Part shown: positions 32,174 to 40,063 of the stretch, one piece after another | Numbering within the stretch: the stretch's first letter is position 1 | How the letters are laid out: each line of letters begins with the position of its first letter | Assembly (NCBI RefSeq): GCF_001420995.1 | Contig: NZ_CP012184.1 | Location: forward strand, 4,324,501 to 4,388,500 | Source of the DNA: Pseudonocardia sp. EC080619-01 | GTDB lineage: Bacteria > Actinomycetota > Actinomycetes > Mycobacteriales > Pseudonocardiaceae | Length of the DNA stretch: 64,000 bases | Direction: 5' to 3' | Notes under the pieces: model-generated | Databases searched by the model: none | What the model was told of the DNA's origin: nothing | What the model saw: the letters and a program-made list of their open reading frames with translations, nothing else | Position numbers and translations under genes: made by a program

Positions 32174-33258
32174 GCACCGGGCCCGGCGCCGGCACCTCGA
32201 TCGGTCCCGGGACGGCGCCGGTGGCCGCCCGTATGTCCACCCTGGACCGGATGCTCCCGGTCTGGATCCTGGTGGCGATGGCCGCCGGGCTGCTGGCCGG
32301 GCGCCTGGTCCCCGGGCTGGGGCCCGCGCTGGACGCGGTGACGGTCTCGGGGGTCTCCCTGCCGATCGCGCTCGGGCTGCTCGTGATGATGTACCCGGTG
32401 CTGGCGAAGGTCCGCTACGACCGCATGGACTCGGTCGTGGGGGACCGGCGGCTGATCGTCGCGTCGCTGGTGCTGAACTGGGTGGCCGGTCCGGCGCTGA
32501 TGTTCGCGCTCGCGTGGCTGCTGCTGCCGGACCTGCCCGAGTACCGGACCGGCCTGATCGTCGTCGGGCTGGCCCGCTGCATCGCCATGGTCGTCATCTG
32601 GAACGACCTGGCCTGCGGGGACCGGGAGGCCGCGGCCGTGCTGGTGGCGCTCAACTCGGTGTTCCAGGTGATCGCGTTCGCCGCGCTGGGCTGGTTCTAC
32701 CTCGACCTGCTGCCCGGATGGCTGGGGCTCCCCGTCACCGACCTGGACGTCTCGCCGTGGCAGATCGCCGGGTCGGTGCTGGTGTTCCTCGGCGTGCCGC
32801 TGGTGGCCGGCTACCTGTCCCGGCGCGTGGGCGAGAGCACCCGCGGGCGCGACTGGTACGAGTCACGGTTCCTGCCCCGCGTCGGCCCGCTCGCGCTGTA
32901 CGGGCTGCTGTTCACCATCGTGGTCCTCTTCGCGCTCCAGGGGGAGGCGATCACCTCGCGGCCGCTCGACGTCGCGCGGATCGCGGTGCCGCTGCTGGCC
33001 TACTTCGCGATCATGTGGGCCGGTTCCTTCGCGCTCGGGAAGGCGATCGGGCTCGGCTACGCCCGGACCACGACGCTCGCCTTCACCGCGGCCGGCAACA
33101 ACTTCGAGCTGGCCATCGCCGTCGCCGTCGCCACGTTCGGTGTCACCTCCGGCCAGGCACTGGCCGGGGTCGTCGGACCGCTGATCGAGGTCCCGGTCCT
33201 GGTCGCACTGGTCTCCGTCTCGATCGCCGCACGCCGACGCTGGAAGGGTCCCGCATGA
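32170..33258 (+). CDS. acr3: ACR3-family arsenite efflux permease
   Basis: A 362-residue, ten-helix arsenite/H+ antiporter. The essential ACR3 cysteine is Cys137 in VGLARCIAMVVIWNDLACGD, and the second conserved motif AAGNNFELAIAVAVATFG is present. It starts inside the arsR stop and its own stop overlaps the ATG of an arsC stub. Confidence 0.93.
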   Translation: MSTGPGAGTSIGPGTAPVAARMSTLDRMLPVWILVAMAAGLLAGRLVPGLGPALDAVTVSGVSLPIALGLLVMMYPVLAKVRYDRMDSVVGDRRLIVASLVLNWVAGPALMFALAWLLLPDLPEYRTGLIVVGLARCIAMVVIWNDLACGDREAAAVLVALNSVFQVIAFAALGWFYLDLLPGWLGLPVTDLDVSPWQIAGSVLVFLGVPLVAGYLSRRVGESTRGRDWYESRFLPRVGPLALYGLLFTIVVLFALQGEAITSRPLDVARIAVPLLAYFAIMWAGSFALGKAIGLGYARTTTLAFTAAGNNFELAIAVAVATFGVTSGQALAGVVGPLIEVPVLVALVSVSIAARRRWKGPA

Positions 33259-33326
33259 CCGCTGTACCGGAGGTCCTGTTCGTCTGCGTGCACAACGCCG
33301 GCCGGTCCCAGACGGCCGGAGGCTGA
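33255..33326 (+). pseudogene. Truncated arsenate reductase (arsC) stub
   Basis: Only 23 residues are encoded before a stop: PEVLFVCVHNAGRSQTAGG contains the complete active-site loop (CxxNxxRS) of the low-molecular-weight phosphatase-type arsenate reductase. The remaining 110 or so residues are absent; a glycosyltransferase gene of opposite strand begins within 12 bases. The ATG overlaps the acr3 stop, so it was once the third operon gene. Confidence 0.85.
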
Positions 33327-33337
33327 CGCACGGGACC

Positions 33338-34147
33338 TCAGTGGACGGCGACGGGAACGCGCGGCCGCTGGGACCGCCGGTACTCGGCCACCAGCGTCCG
33401 CAGCACCCGGGTGCCGTCGGCGAAGGTCCGCAGGTTCGTCTCGCCGTGGACGCGGGCACGCTCGACCGAGGCGACCTCGGCGATCCTCAGCCCGGCGGCG
33501 GCGATCCGGCAGTTCAGGATCGTCTCGATCTCGAACCCGTCGCCCCAGGCCAGCGGCCCGCCCGCGTCCGGCGTCTCGACGGCCGGCAGCTCGAGGACCG
33601 GCAGGACGTCCGCCCAGAACGCGTTGTAGCCGTAGCAGAGGTCCGTGTAGGACGTCCGGAACAGCAGGTTGGCGACCGCGTTGAGGCCGGCGTTGCCGCA
33701 CCTCCGTAGCGGGGTGATGTCGTCGCTCCCGCCGCCGGAGCGGAACCGGCTCCCCTTCGCCACGTCGGCGCCGTCGACGAGGGCCTCGACGAAGGCGGGG
33801 ATCTCGGCGGGGTCCGCCGACCCGTCCGCGTCGAACATGACGACGATGTCGCCCGTGGCCGCGGCGAAGCCGCAGGCCATCGCGTTGCCCTTGCCGCGAC
33901 GGGTCTGCGTGACCACGGTCGCGGCGGGCAGCACCCGGCGCGCCACGTCCGTCGTACCGTCCACCGAGTGCCCGTCGACCACGACGACCTGCGAGACCAG
34001 CGGCTGGGCCGCCAGCTCCGGCAGCACGATCTCCAGGTTGCGCGCCTCGTTGCGGGTCGGCACGACGACCGACACCGTCGGGCACGAGCTGCGTACGGGA
34101 CCGGTGCCCGCCGGGTGGATCGGCGATACGGGGTGGTGGTGCGGCAT
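33338..34147 (-). CDS. GT2-family glycosyltransferase
   Basis: A 269-residue family 2 glycosyltransferase. The Rossmann-like start is TVSVVVPTRNEARNLEIVLP; the nucleotide/metal motif is FDADGSADP; KGNAMACGFAAATGDIVVM precedes it. It resembles polyprenol-phosphate mannose or glucose synthases but lacks membrane helices. ATG 34147 follows GAGGAGA. It has no partner genes; acceptor and donor are unknown. Confidence 0.85.
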   Translation of the reverse strand: MPHHHPVSPIHPAGTGPVRSSCPTVSVVVPTRNEARNLEIVLPELAAQPLVSQVVVVDGHSVDGTTDVARRVLPAATVVTQTRRGKGNAMACGFAAATGDIVVMFDADGSADPAEIPAFVEALVDGADVAKGSRFRSGGGSDDITPLRRCGNAGLNAVANLLFRTSYTDLCYGYNAFWADVLPVLELPAVETPDAGGPLAWGDGFEIETILNCRIAAAGLRIAEVASVERARVHGETNLRTFADGTRVLRTLVAEYRRSQRPRVPVAVH

Positions 34148-34329
34148 GGGTCTCTCCTCTGTGGGGCCGGGTCTCAGCGTCCGGGTGGAGTGGGTCCAGG
34201 TAAGGCCGTGCCGCTGCGGCATCCTCAAGGGGCCGCGGCATGACGTGCGTCACGTCTCCGACTTCGGTCGGGTGGTCCCAGCCTCTCGACCGATGCGCGA
34301 CACCGGACGGCGTTCCTAGCGTCGGGCCC

Positions 34330-35514
34330 GTGCCCAGATCCCGTCCGCCCGTGCCCGGTCCGTCCACACCCACCCCGGAGTCGGAACGCCTGCTGGCCCC
34401 CGACCTGGCGCGGGGGGTGATGCTGCTGCTCATCGCGCTCGCCCACTCCCGGATGCTGCACGGGGGAGGCAACTCGATGACCACCCCGGCCGGTGGCGGC
34501 CCGCTCGACGTCGCCGTCCAGTGGCTGCTGACGTCCTTCGTGGACGCACGGTCCGCCCCGTTGTTCGGGCTCCTCTTCGGATACGGCCTCGTGCAGATGA
34601 CCCGGCGCCTCTCGGGTCCGGGCGGGGACCCGGCGCAGGCGCGGCGGCTGATCCGGCGCCGCGGGGCGTGGCTGGTCGTGTTCGGTGCCGCCCACGTCGT
34701 CCTGCTCTACGGCGGGGACGTCATCGGTGCCTACGGTGTGGTCGCCGTGGTGTTCGCGGGCGTGGTCTCGTGGTCCGGGCGCCGGCTGGGGATCGTCACC
34801 GCGGTGACCCTCCTGATCGGGGTGGCCGCCTCGACCCTCCTCCAGACGGCGGCCGCGTCCGACACGCCGCTCGCCGTCGGGCCGACGCTCGTGGACAGTG
34901 CGCTCCAGCGCGCCGTGGCGCTCCCGCTGCTTCCGCTCTCCGCGCTCACCGTGCTGCCGGCGGTGCTGGTCGGTGTCTGGGTCGGCCGGATGCGCCTGCT
35001 GGAGCAGCCCGACCGCTACCGGTCGCTGCTGTGGCGCGTCGTCCTGCTCGGTTTCCCGGTCGCCGTCCTGGGGGCGCAGCCGGTCGCGCTGCAGGCCGTC
35101 GGGGTGTGGACGCCGGGCACGCCCGGTGCCGCTGCCGCCGCGGTGGCGGTGTTCGCCGGGACCGGCATCGCCGGGGGGCTCGCCTTCATGGCGGCCATCG
35201 CGCTCGTCGCCGACCGCATCGGGGGCACGCGCGGCCGGGTGACGACCGCGCTGGTGGCGTGCGGCCGGCGGTCGATGACCTTCTACATCGCCCAGTCGCC
35301 GGTGTGGCTGGTCCTCACCGAACCGTCCCTGCTGGACCTGGGCGGCGGGCTGGGCGCCGCCGCGGCCGCGGGGGTCGCGGTCGCCACGTGGGCGGCCACC
35401 GTCGTCATCGCGGACCTGCTGCGCCGCACGGGCCGGCGCGGGCCGGCCGAGGCGCTCCTGCGCCACCTCACCTACCGGACCCCGGCGCGACGTCGCGAGA
35501 CCGCACCGGCGTAG
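34330..35514 (+). CDS. DUF418-type polytopic membrane protein
   Basis: A 394-residue membrane protein with about ten helices. The N-terminal ESERLLAPDLARGVMLLLIALAHS and SAPLFGLLFGYGLVQM, and the C-terminal RRSMTFYIAQSPVWLVL, are typical of DUF418 proteins, related to acyltransferase-3-like membrane proteins. Function is unknown. GTG 34330 is the start chosen; it ends before a strong hairpin. Confidence 0.75.
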   Translation: MPRSRPPVPGPSTPTPESERLLAPDLARGVMLLLIALAHSRMLHGGGNSMTTPAGGGPLDVAVQWLLTSFVDARSAPLFGLLFGYGLVQMTRRLSGPGGDPAQARRLIRRRGAWLVVFGAAHVVLLYGGDVIGAYGVVAVVFAGVVSWSGRRLGIVTAVTLLIGVAASTLLQTAAASDTPLAVGPTLVDSALQRAVALPLLPLSALTVLPAVLVGVWVGRMRLLEQPDRYRSLLWRVVLLGFPVAVLGAQPVALQAVGVWTPGTPGAAAAAVAVFAGTGIAGGLAFMAAIALVADRIGGTRGRVTTALVACGRRSMTFYIAQSPVWLVLTEPSLLDLGGGLGAAAAAGVAVATWAATVVIADLLRRTGRRGPAEALLRHLTYRTPARRRETAPA

Positions 35515-35533
35515 GCGGCCCACGGCGCGCGGC

Positions 35534-35555
35534 GCGGCGCGGTTTGCCGCGCCGC
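35534..35555 (+). terminator. Hairpin after the DUF418 gene
   Basis: GCGGCGCGG (35534-35542) and CCGCGCCGC (35547-35555) pair perfectly around TTTG. No T-run follows, as is common for actinobacterial terminators. Confidence 0.6.
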
Positions 35556-35574
35556 GGAACGGGAACCATCGGGC

Positions 35575-35784
35575 ATGGCTGACACGTATCGCGTGACCGA
35601 GATCGTCGGGACCTCGTCGGACGGAGTGGACGCCGCCATCCGCTCCGGTATCGCCGACGCCTCCAAGACCCTCCGCAACCTGGACTGGGCACAGGTCAGC
35701 GACATCCGGCTGCACCTCGACGACGGCGCCGTCCAGCACTTCCAGGTCGCCATGAAGGTCGGGTTCAAGGTCGAGACCGACTGA
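35575..35784 (+). CDS. Dodecin (flavin-storage protein)
   Basis: A 69-residue dodecin: small dodecameric protein that stores FMN/riboflavin and CoA. The sequence DTYRVTEIVGTSSDGVDAAI, then NLDWAQVSDIRLHLDDG and HFQVAMKVGFKVE is a full match to family length and pattern, including the flavin-stacking Trp in LDWAQV. Confidence 0.95.
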   Translation: MADTYRVTEIVGTSSDGVDAAIRSGIADASKTLRNLDWAQVSDIRLHLDDGAVQHFQVAMKVGFKVETD

Positions 35785-35792
35785 GGCCCCGA

Positions 35793-35812
35793 CCGGTCCG
35801 TCCGCGGACCGG
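35793..35812 (+). terminator. Hairpin after dodecin
   Basis: CCGGTCCG (35793-35800) and CGGACCGG (35805-35812) pair with a 4-base loop, 9 bases past the dodecin stop. Confidence 0.6.
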
Positions 35813-35829
35813 GACGATGATGGCCGACC

Positions 35830-36296
35830 GTGGACCCACGGATCCGGCGGCGCAGCCCGGACGACCTGCCCGGGTGCGTCGCCGCACTGGCCGCGGTGCA
35901 CGGGACCGACCGGTACCCGATGGTCTGGCCCGGCGACCCCGCAGGGTGGCTCGCACCGGACGGTCTCCTGGGTGCCTGGGTGGCGACGGTCGACGACGTC
36001 GTCGCCGGGCACGTGTTGCTCACCGCGGACGTCGGCATCGCGCCCGTCGCGACGGTCGGCCGGCTGTTCGTCGCCCCCGGGGACGGCGCCGGGGGATCGC
36101 GCGGCTGCTGCTCGACCACGTGCGGGAGCACGCCCGGCGGCACGGGCTGACGCTCGGGCTCGAGGTCGCCGAGCCCGGCGGTGGTGCCGCGATCGAGCTC
36201 TACGAGCGGACCGGCTGGACGCACGTCGGGACCGGGACCGCCGGCTGGACGGCGCCCGGCGGCGGCCCGGTGACGCTCCGGTACTACCGGTGCTGA
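35830..36296 (+). pseudogene. GNAT-family N-acetyltransferase with a frameshift
   Basis: The first frame from GTG 35830 reads DPRIRRRSPDDLPGCVAALA, then ADVGIAPVATVGRLFVAPGDGA. At a run of five G (36091-36095) one base appears to be missing; in the next frame the protein continues IARLLLDHVREHARRHGL, then IELYERTGWTHVGTGTAGW and ends at 36296. The acetyl-CoA loop sits exactly at the break. Restored length is about 155 residues, standard for GNAT. Real mutation or base-calling error cannot be told apart. Confidence 0.75.
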
Positions 36297-36336
36297 GCCG
36301 CCGCTCCCGGCCGGGCCGGGGTACGGTGCCCCCTCG

Positions 36337-36392
36337 ACGGCGATGGGGCTCCGCCGACAACCGCCCGCCCGGGCTGATGGCTCCTACCCGAC
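36337..36392 (+). promoter_or_regulatory. Fluoride riboswitch (crcB motif)
   Basis: The sequence GGCGATGGGG at 36339-36348, CCGCCGACAACCGCC around 36351-36365, and GCTGATGGCTCCTACC at 36373-36388 match the crcB/fluoride riboswitch consensus in order and spacing. It directly precedes two fluoride channel genes. Confidence 0.92.
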
Positions 36393-36405
36393 CGGAGACG
36401 GCCGT

Positions 36406-36849
36406 GTGGGAGTGGTGTGCGTGGACGAGCATCGGTCACCGAGGAACCCGCGGACGCCCGCGGTGCTGGGGGCGGTGGCGGCCGGCGGCGTCGCCGGCGC
36501 GGAGGCCCGCTGGGTCCTGGGCGTGCTGTTCCCCGACGGGCCGGGCGGCTGGCCGTGGACGACGTTCGTGATCAACCTGTCGGGCTGCCTGTTGATCGGG
36601 GTCCTGCTCACCGTCCTGGTCGAGCTGACCACCCCGCACCCGCTGCTCCGCCCGCTGCTCGCGACCGGCGTGCTGGGCGGGTACACGACGTTCTCGACGT
36701 GGTCGGTCGACCTGCTGCACCTCGCCGCCGCGGGCCGCACCGCCGCCGCCGTCGGGTACCTGGTGGCGACGCCGCTGCTCGCCGTCGCGGCGTGCGGTGC
36801 GGGTGTCGCGCTCACCCGCCGGGCCGCGCGCCGGGGGACCGGCCGGTGA
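36406..36849 (+). CDS. crcB: Fluoride channel subunit FluC/CrcB (first copy)
   Basis: A 147-residue four-helix fluoride channel protein. Signatures: TFVINLSGCLLIGVLLT and GVLGGYTTFSTWSVDLLHL. GTG 36406 is chosen because GGAG lies at 36393-36396, just past the fluoride riboswitch. It overlaps the second copy by GTGA, so the two probably form a heterodimeric channel of the type common in Gram-positives. Confidence 0.92.
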   Translation: MGVVCVDEHRSPRNPRTPAVLGAVAAGGVAGAEARWVLGVLFPDGPGGWPWTTFVINLSGCLLIGVLLTVLVELTTPHPLLRPLLATGVLGGYTTFSTWSVDLLHLAAAGRTAAAVGYLVATPLLAVAACGAGVALTRRAARRGTGR

Positions 36850-37220
36850 CCGCGTCGTCGGCGCTTCTGGTGGCGCTCGGGGCGGCGGTCGGGGCACCGC
36901 TGCGGTACCTGCTCGACCGGCTGGGACGCCGGGTGGTCCGGACCGCGTTCCCGTGGGGGACGTTCGCCGCGAACGTCATCGGGTCGTTCGTGCTCGGCGG
37001 GCTCGCCGGTGCGTCGGCGGCGCTCCCGCCGTGGGCCCAGCTGCTGGCCGCGACCGGCTTCTGCGGCGCACTGACGACCTACAGCACCTTCAGCTACGAG
37101 GTGGTCGCACTCCTCGACGTCCGCGAGCGGCTGACGGCGACGGCGTACCTGCTGGTCAGCATGATCGTGGGGGTCGGGTCGGCGGCCGCGGGATGGGCGC
37201 TGGCCGGACTCGCGGTCTAG
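36846..37220 (+). CDS. crcB: Fluoride channel subunit FluC/CrcB (second copy)
   Basis: A 124-residue paralogue: TFAANVIGSFVLGGLAGAS and GFCGALTTYSTFSYEVVAL. Translationally coupled to the first copy and under the same fluoride riboswitch. The end overlaps the convergent kinase-regulator fusion by four bases. Confidence 0.92.
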   Translation: MTASSALLVALGAAVGAPLRYLLDRLGRRVVRTAFPWGTFAANVIGSFVLGGLAGASAALPPWAQLLAATGFCGALTTYSTFSYEVVALLDVRERLTATAYLLVSMIVGVGSAAAGWALAGLAV

Positions 37221-38680
37221 GCCAGCCGGGCCAGCATCGTCCGGTTGCTCGTCCTGGTCTTGCGCAGCAGCGAGCCGACGTGCTTCTCGACCGTCTTCGC
37301 CGAGATGGCCAGCGTGCGGGCGATCTGGCGGTCGGTGAGGCCGTCGGCGACGAGCGCCCGGACCTCCTCCTCCCGCGGCGTGATCCCCGGGAGACCCACG
37401 GTGCGCCGCGGCGCGGCGAGCCGCCCGAGCTGCTCGTCGGCGAGGAGGGTCTCGCCGCGTCCGGCGGCACCGACGACGGCGGCCAGGCGTGCCCCGTCGG
37501 CGTCCGGGTCGACGCAGCCCTTCACCCCGGCGGCGACGGCGGCGCGCAGCCGCTGGTCGGGGCAGTCCTCGGCGAGCAGGACGACGGCCGGCGGGTCGGG
37601 GAGGGCCGCGAGGCGGTCGAGCACGCCGAGGTCGTCGCCGAGCAGTTCGTGGTCCACGACGAGCACGTCCGGGCCGAGGAGCCGGCAGGCGCCGGCGATC
37701 CGGTCGGCGTCGGCGGCGTCGGGGACCTCCGAGACCATGCCGAGCCCGGGTTCGCCGAGCTGCAGCAGGCGGACGATCCCGGCGCGCACCACCGGGCGGG
37801 CCGCGGCGACGAGCACCCCGGTCCGGACCCGGCCCGGTGCGGCTGGGGCCACCGTCGTGCAGGGCACGGTCAGGCGCAGCCGGGTCCCGGACCCGGGGCT
37901 GCTGTCGATCTCGAGCTCGCCGTCGAGGCGGCGGGCCCGGGCCGCCATGGAACGCAGGCCGAGGCGCGCGCCCGCGGCCGCGACGTGCAGCCGGGTGCCC
38001 GCCGAGGCGTCGAACCCGCGGCCGTCGTCCTCGACCAGGACGGTGAGCGTGCCGGGGCCGTGCACCACCCCGATCCGCACGCAGGCCGCGCCGGCGTGCA
38101 CCGCGACGTTGAGCAGCGCCTCCTGCACCGTCCGGAACACCTCGTCGGCGGTCTCGGCGGGGATCGTCCCGGAGCCGACGGTCACGAGGTCCGCGCGGGG
38201 GGTCCCCTGCGCCTCCACCCAGGCGAGCTCCTGGCGCACGGCCTGTTCGAGGGTGCGCCCGGCGAGCGCACCGCTGTCGGCGAGCGCGAGCGCGGCGTAG
38301 TCGGCGAACAGCTCTGCGAGGTGGACGTCGGCGGAGGAGAAGCCGTCGATCCCGCCGGTGACGACACAGGCGCCGACGATGCGGGGGCCGCGCCGGACCG
38401 GCACGGCGAGGACCGGGCGGCGCCCGGGGGACTCGTCGTGCACCGGCGCGCGGGTCGCGAGCAGCCGGGCGACGACGTCGCCGGGCACGCCGCCGTCGTC
38501 CACCGCCCCCGCCCACGATCCGCGGGCCTCGTCGACGCGCACGACCCAACCGGCACCGCCGGTGAGCGTGCGCAGGTGGTCGGCGATGCGGTGCAGCAGG
38601 GGGTCGCCGTCGCCGGGGTGCACGGACCCCGGGGGGCCGGGACGGGCCGCGAGCGCGCCCGACGGTGCCGCTGCGACCAC
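37217..38680 (-). CDS. GAF - histidine-kinase ATPase - receiver - LuxR fusion protein
   Basis: A 487-residue protein joining sensor and response parts. A GAF-like domain covers about 25-135; the HATPase domain about 175-275 has the N-box EALLNVAVHAGA (188-199) and VEDDGRGFD (216-224); a receiver-like domain at about 285-410 has Asp343 (VLVVDHELL); a LuxR HTH at 432-486 (ITPREEEVRALVADGLTDRQ, ISAKTVEKHVGSLLRK). No clear phospho-accepting His with a HisKA_3 signature is visible. The start is GTG 38680, with GAGGAGG ahead; longer frames lack a ribosome site and cover the operator. It is divergent from the GntR gene and may regulate the diol dehydratase operon. Confidence 0.8.
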   Translation of the reverse strand: MVAAAPSGALAARPGPPGSVHPGDGDPLLHRIADHLRTLTGGAGWVVRVDEARGSWAGAVDDGGVPGDVVARLLATRAPVHDESPGRRPVLAVPVRRGPRIVGACVVTGGIDGFSSADVHLAELFADYAALALADSGALAGRTLEQAVRQELAWVEAQGTPRADLVTVGSGTIPAETADEVFRTVQEALLNVAVHAGAACVRIGVVHGPGTLTVLVEDDGRGFDASAGTRLHVAAAGARLGLRSMAARARRLDGELEIDSSPGSGTRLRLTVPCTTVAPAAPGRVRTGVLVAAARPVVRAGIVRLLQLGEPGLGMVSEVPDAADADRIAGACRLLGPDVLVVDHELLGDDLGVLDRLAALPDPPAVVLLAEDCPDQRLRAAVAAGVKGCVDPDADGARLAAVVGAAGRGETLLADEQLGRLAAPRRTVGLPGITPREEEVRALVADGLTDRQIARTLAISAKTVEKHVGSLLRKTRTSNRTMLARLA

Positions 38681-38702
38681 CAGCCGTCCTCCTCGACGCA
38701 TG

Positions 38703-38719
38703 ATGCATACAAGATGCAT
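38703..38719. promoter_or_regulatory. Paired ATGCAT sites between the kinase fusion and GntR genes
   Basis: ATGCAT at 38703-38708 and 38714-38719, 11 bp apart (one helical turn), enclosed in TGATGCATACAAGATGCATT. An AT-rich island between divergent genes, so a probable GntR operator. Confidence 0.55.
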
Positions 38720-38768
38720 TGATGGAGTGAGAGTAGGGTCGCGCCGAGTCGAGGGCAAGGGCGGTGAC

Positions 38769-39479
38769 GTGGCGGGGAACGGTGGTGTGCCGGCGGGGAC
38801 ATCGGCCAAGGAGCGCGCCTACCGCGACACGAAGTCACGCATCCTCGACGGCTCGTTCCCCGGCGGGGACCTCATCACCGAGGGCCAGGTCGCCGAGACG
38901 CTCGCCATGAGCCGCACCCCGGTGCGGGAGGCGTTCCTGCGCCTCGAGGCCGAGGGGCTGCTGCGGCTGTTCCCCAAGCGCGGGGCGCTCGTGGTCGCGG
39001 TGTCGCCGCACGAGGTCGAGGACGTGCTGGAGGCCCGCGAGCTGGTCGAGGGGCACGCGCTGGAGAAGCTCTGCGCGGTGTCCGAGGCCGAGCGCGCCGT
39101 CGTGGCCCGCGCCCTGCGTGACGTGCTGGACGTCCAGCGCGCCGCGCTGGCCTCGGGCGACCAGCGGGCGTTCGCCGAGGCCGACCGCCGCTTCCACATC
39201 ACCGTCGTCGAGAGCGCGCGCAACGCGATCCTGCTGGAGCTCTACGCCTCGCTGCGCGACCGTCAGCTGCGGATGAACCTCGGCTCGCTGGAACGGGGGC
39301 CCTCCCGGCCGCACGAGATCCTCACCCAGCACGAGGCGATCGTCGACGCGCTGGGCCGCGGGGACCGCGCCGGGACCCGCGAGCGGCTGCGGGACCACCT
39401 CGACGCCACCCGCGTCTCCGTGCTGGGGGGCCAGCGGGCCGGTACCCGCCCCGCGGGGGGTCATCCGATCGGCGGCTGA
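38769..39479 (+). CDS. GntR-family (FadR/FCD) regulator
   Basis: A 236-residue regulator with an N-terminal winged helix (ERAYRDTKSRILDGSFPGGD, AETLAMSRTPVREAFLRLEA) and a C-terminal FCD effector domain with metal-binding His positions in RRFHITVVESARN, HEAIVDAL and LRDHLDAT. Start GTG 38769 has AAGGG upstream. It precedes the diol dehydratase operon in the same direction and lies beside the ATGCAT pair, so it is the likely operon regulator; the effector may be a hydroxy or carboxylic acid. Confidence 0.88.
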   Translation: MAGNGGVPAGTSAKERAYRDTKSRILDGSFPGGDLITEGQVAETLAMSRTPVREAFLRLEAEGLLRLFPKRGALVVAVSPHEVEDVLEARELVEGHALEKLCAVSEAERAVVARALRDVLDVQRAALASGDQRAFAEADRRFHITVVESARNAILLELYASLRDRQLRMNLGSLERGPSRPHEILTQHEAIVDALGRGDRAGTRERLRDHLDATRVSVLGGQRAGTRPAGGHPIGG

Positions 39480-39489
39480 CCCCTCGTCG

Positions 39490-39505
39490 TGGGGGAGATC
39501 CCCCA
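39490..39505 (+). terminator. Short perfect hairpin after the GntR gene
   Basis: TGGGGGA (39490-39496) and TCCCCCA (39499-39505) pair with a two-base loop, 11 bases past the GntR stop. It could also act as an operator for the downstream operon. Confidence 0.4.
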
Positions 39506-39648
39506 GGGCCGGGGGTGGGGACTCTCCCCGTGGTCGGCCGGTCGGGGCGCTCCTAGTGTCCGTCGTCGCCGGGCGGTGCCCGGCCGCCCCGCCGGACCGT
39601 CGCACGGCGACCGGGAGCGGGGCGCCCACCGGATCCGCGGAGGACCGC

Positions 39649-40053
39649 ATGCCGGGACTGACCCTTGCCGAGGCACGCCGGATGCTCGACGCCGGGCTGG
39701 CCGAGGCCGACCGCATCGGCCAACCGATGAACGTCGCCGTCGTCGACGCCGGCGGGCACCTGCTGGCCTTCGCCCGCCAGGACGGCGCGATCCGCGCCAG
39801 CATCGACATCTCCCAGCGCAAGGCGGTGACGTCGGTCCTCATGGAGGCCCCGACGGGCGCGCTGACCCCGCTGGTCCAGCCCGGCGCCGAGCTGTACGGC
39901 CTGGAGCAGACCGCCGGCGGGCTCGTCGTCTTCGGCGGCGGGATCCCCGTCCACCGCGACGGCGAGCTGGTCGGCGCCGTCGGCGTCAGCGCGGGCTCCG
40001 TCGAGCAGGACACCCTCGTCGCCGAGGCCGCCGTCGCGGCGATCAAGGAATGA
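39649..40053 (+). CDS. GlcG/HbpS-family heme-binding-like protein
   Basis: A 134-residue protein of the GlcG/HbpS/PduO-C family: LTLAEARRMLDAGLAEADRI, NVAVVDAGGHLLAFARQDGA, SQRKAVTSVLM and VFGGGIPVHRDGELVGAVGV. Members bind heme or corrinoid-like ligands, and the domain is fused to adenosyltransferase in PduO. ATG 39649 has GGAGG at 39639-39643. As first gene of the diol dehydratase operon it may handle cobalamin or protect the enzyme; this is an inference. Confidence 0.85.
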   Translation: MPGLTLAEARRMLDAGLAEADRIGQPMNVAVVDAGGHLLAFARQDGAIRASIDISQRKAVTSVLMEAPTGALTPLVQPGAELYGLEQTAGGLVVFGGGIPVHRDGELVGAVGVSAGSVEQDTLVAEAAVAAIKE

Positions 40054-40063
40054 GGGGCCCGCG

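Noticed and set aside
39480..39648. Possible cobalamin riboswitch before the dehydratase operon
   Set aside because: No B12-box was found; only a short hairpin is visible and the space is too small.
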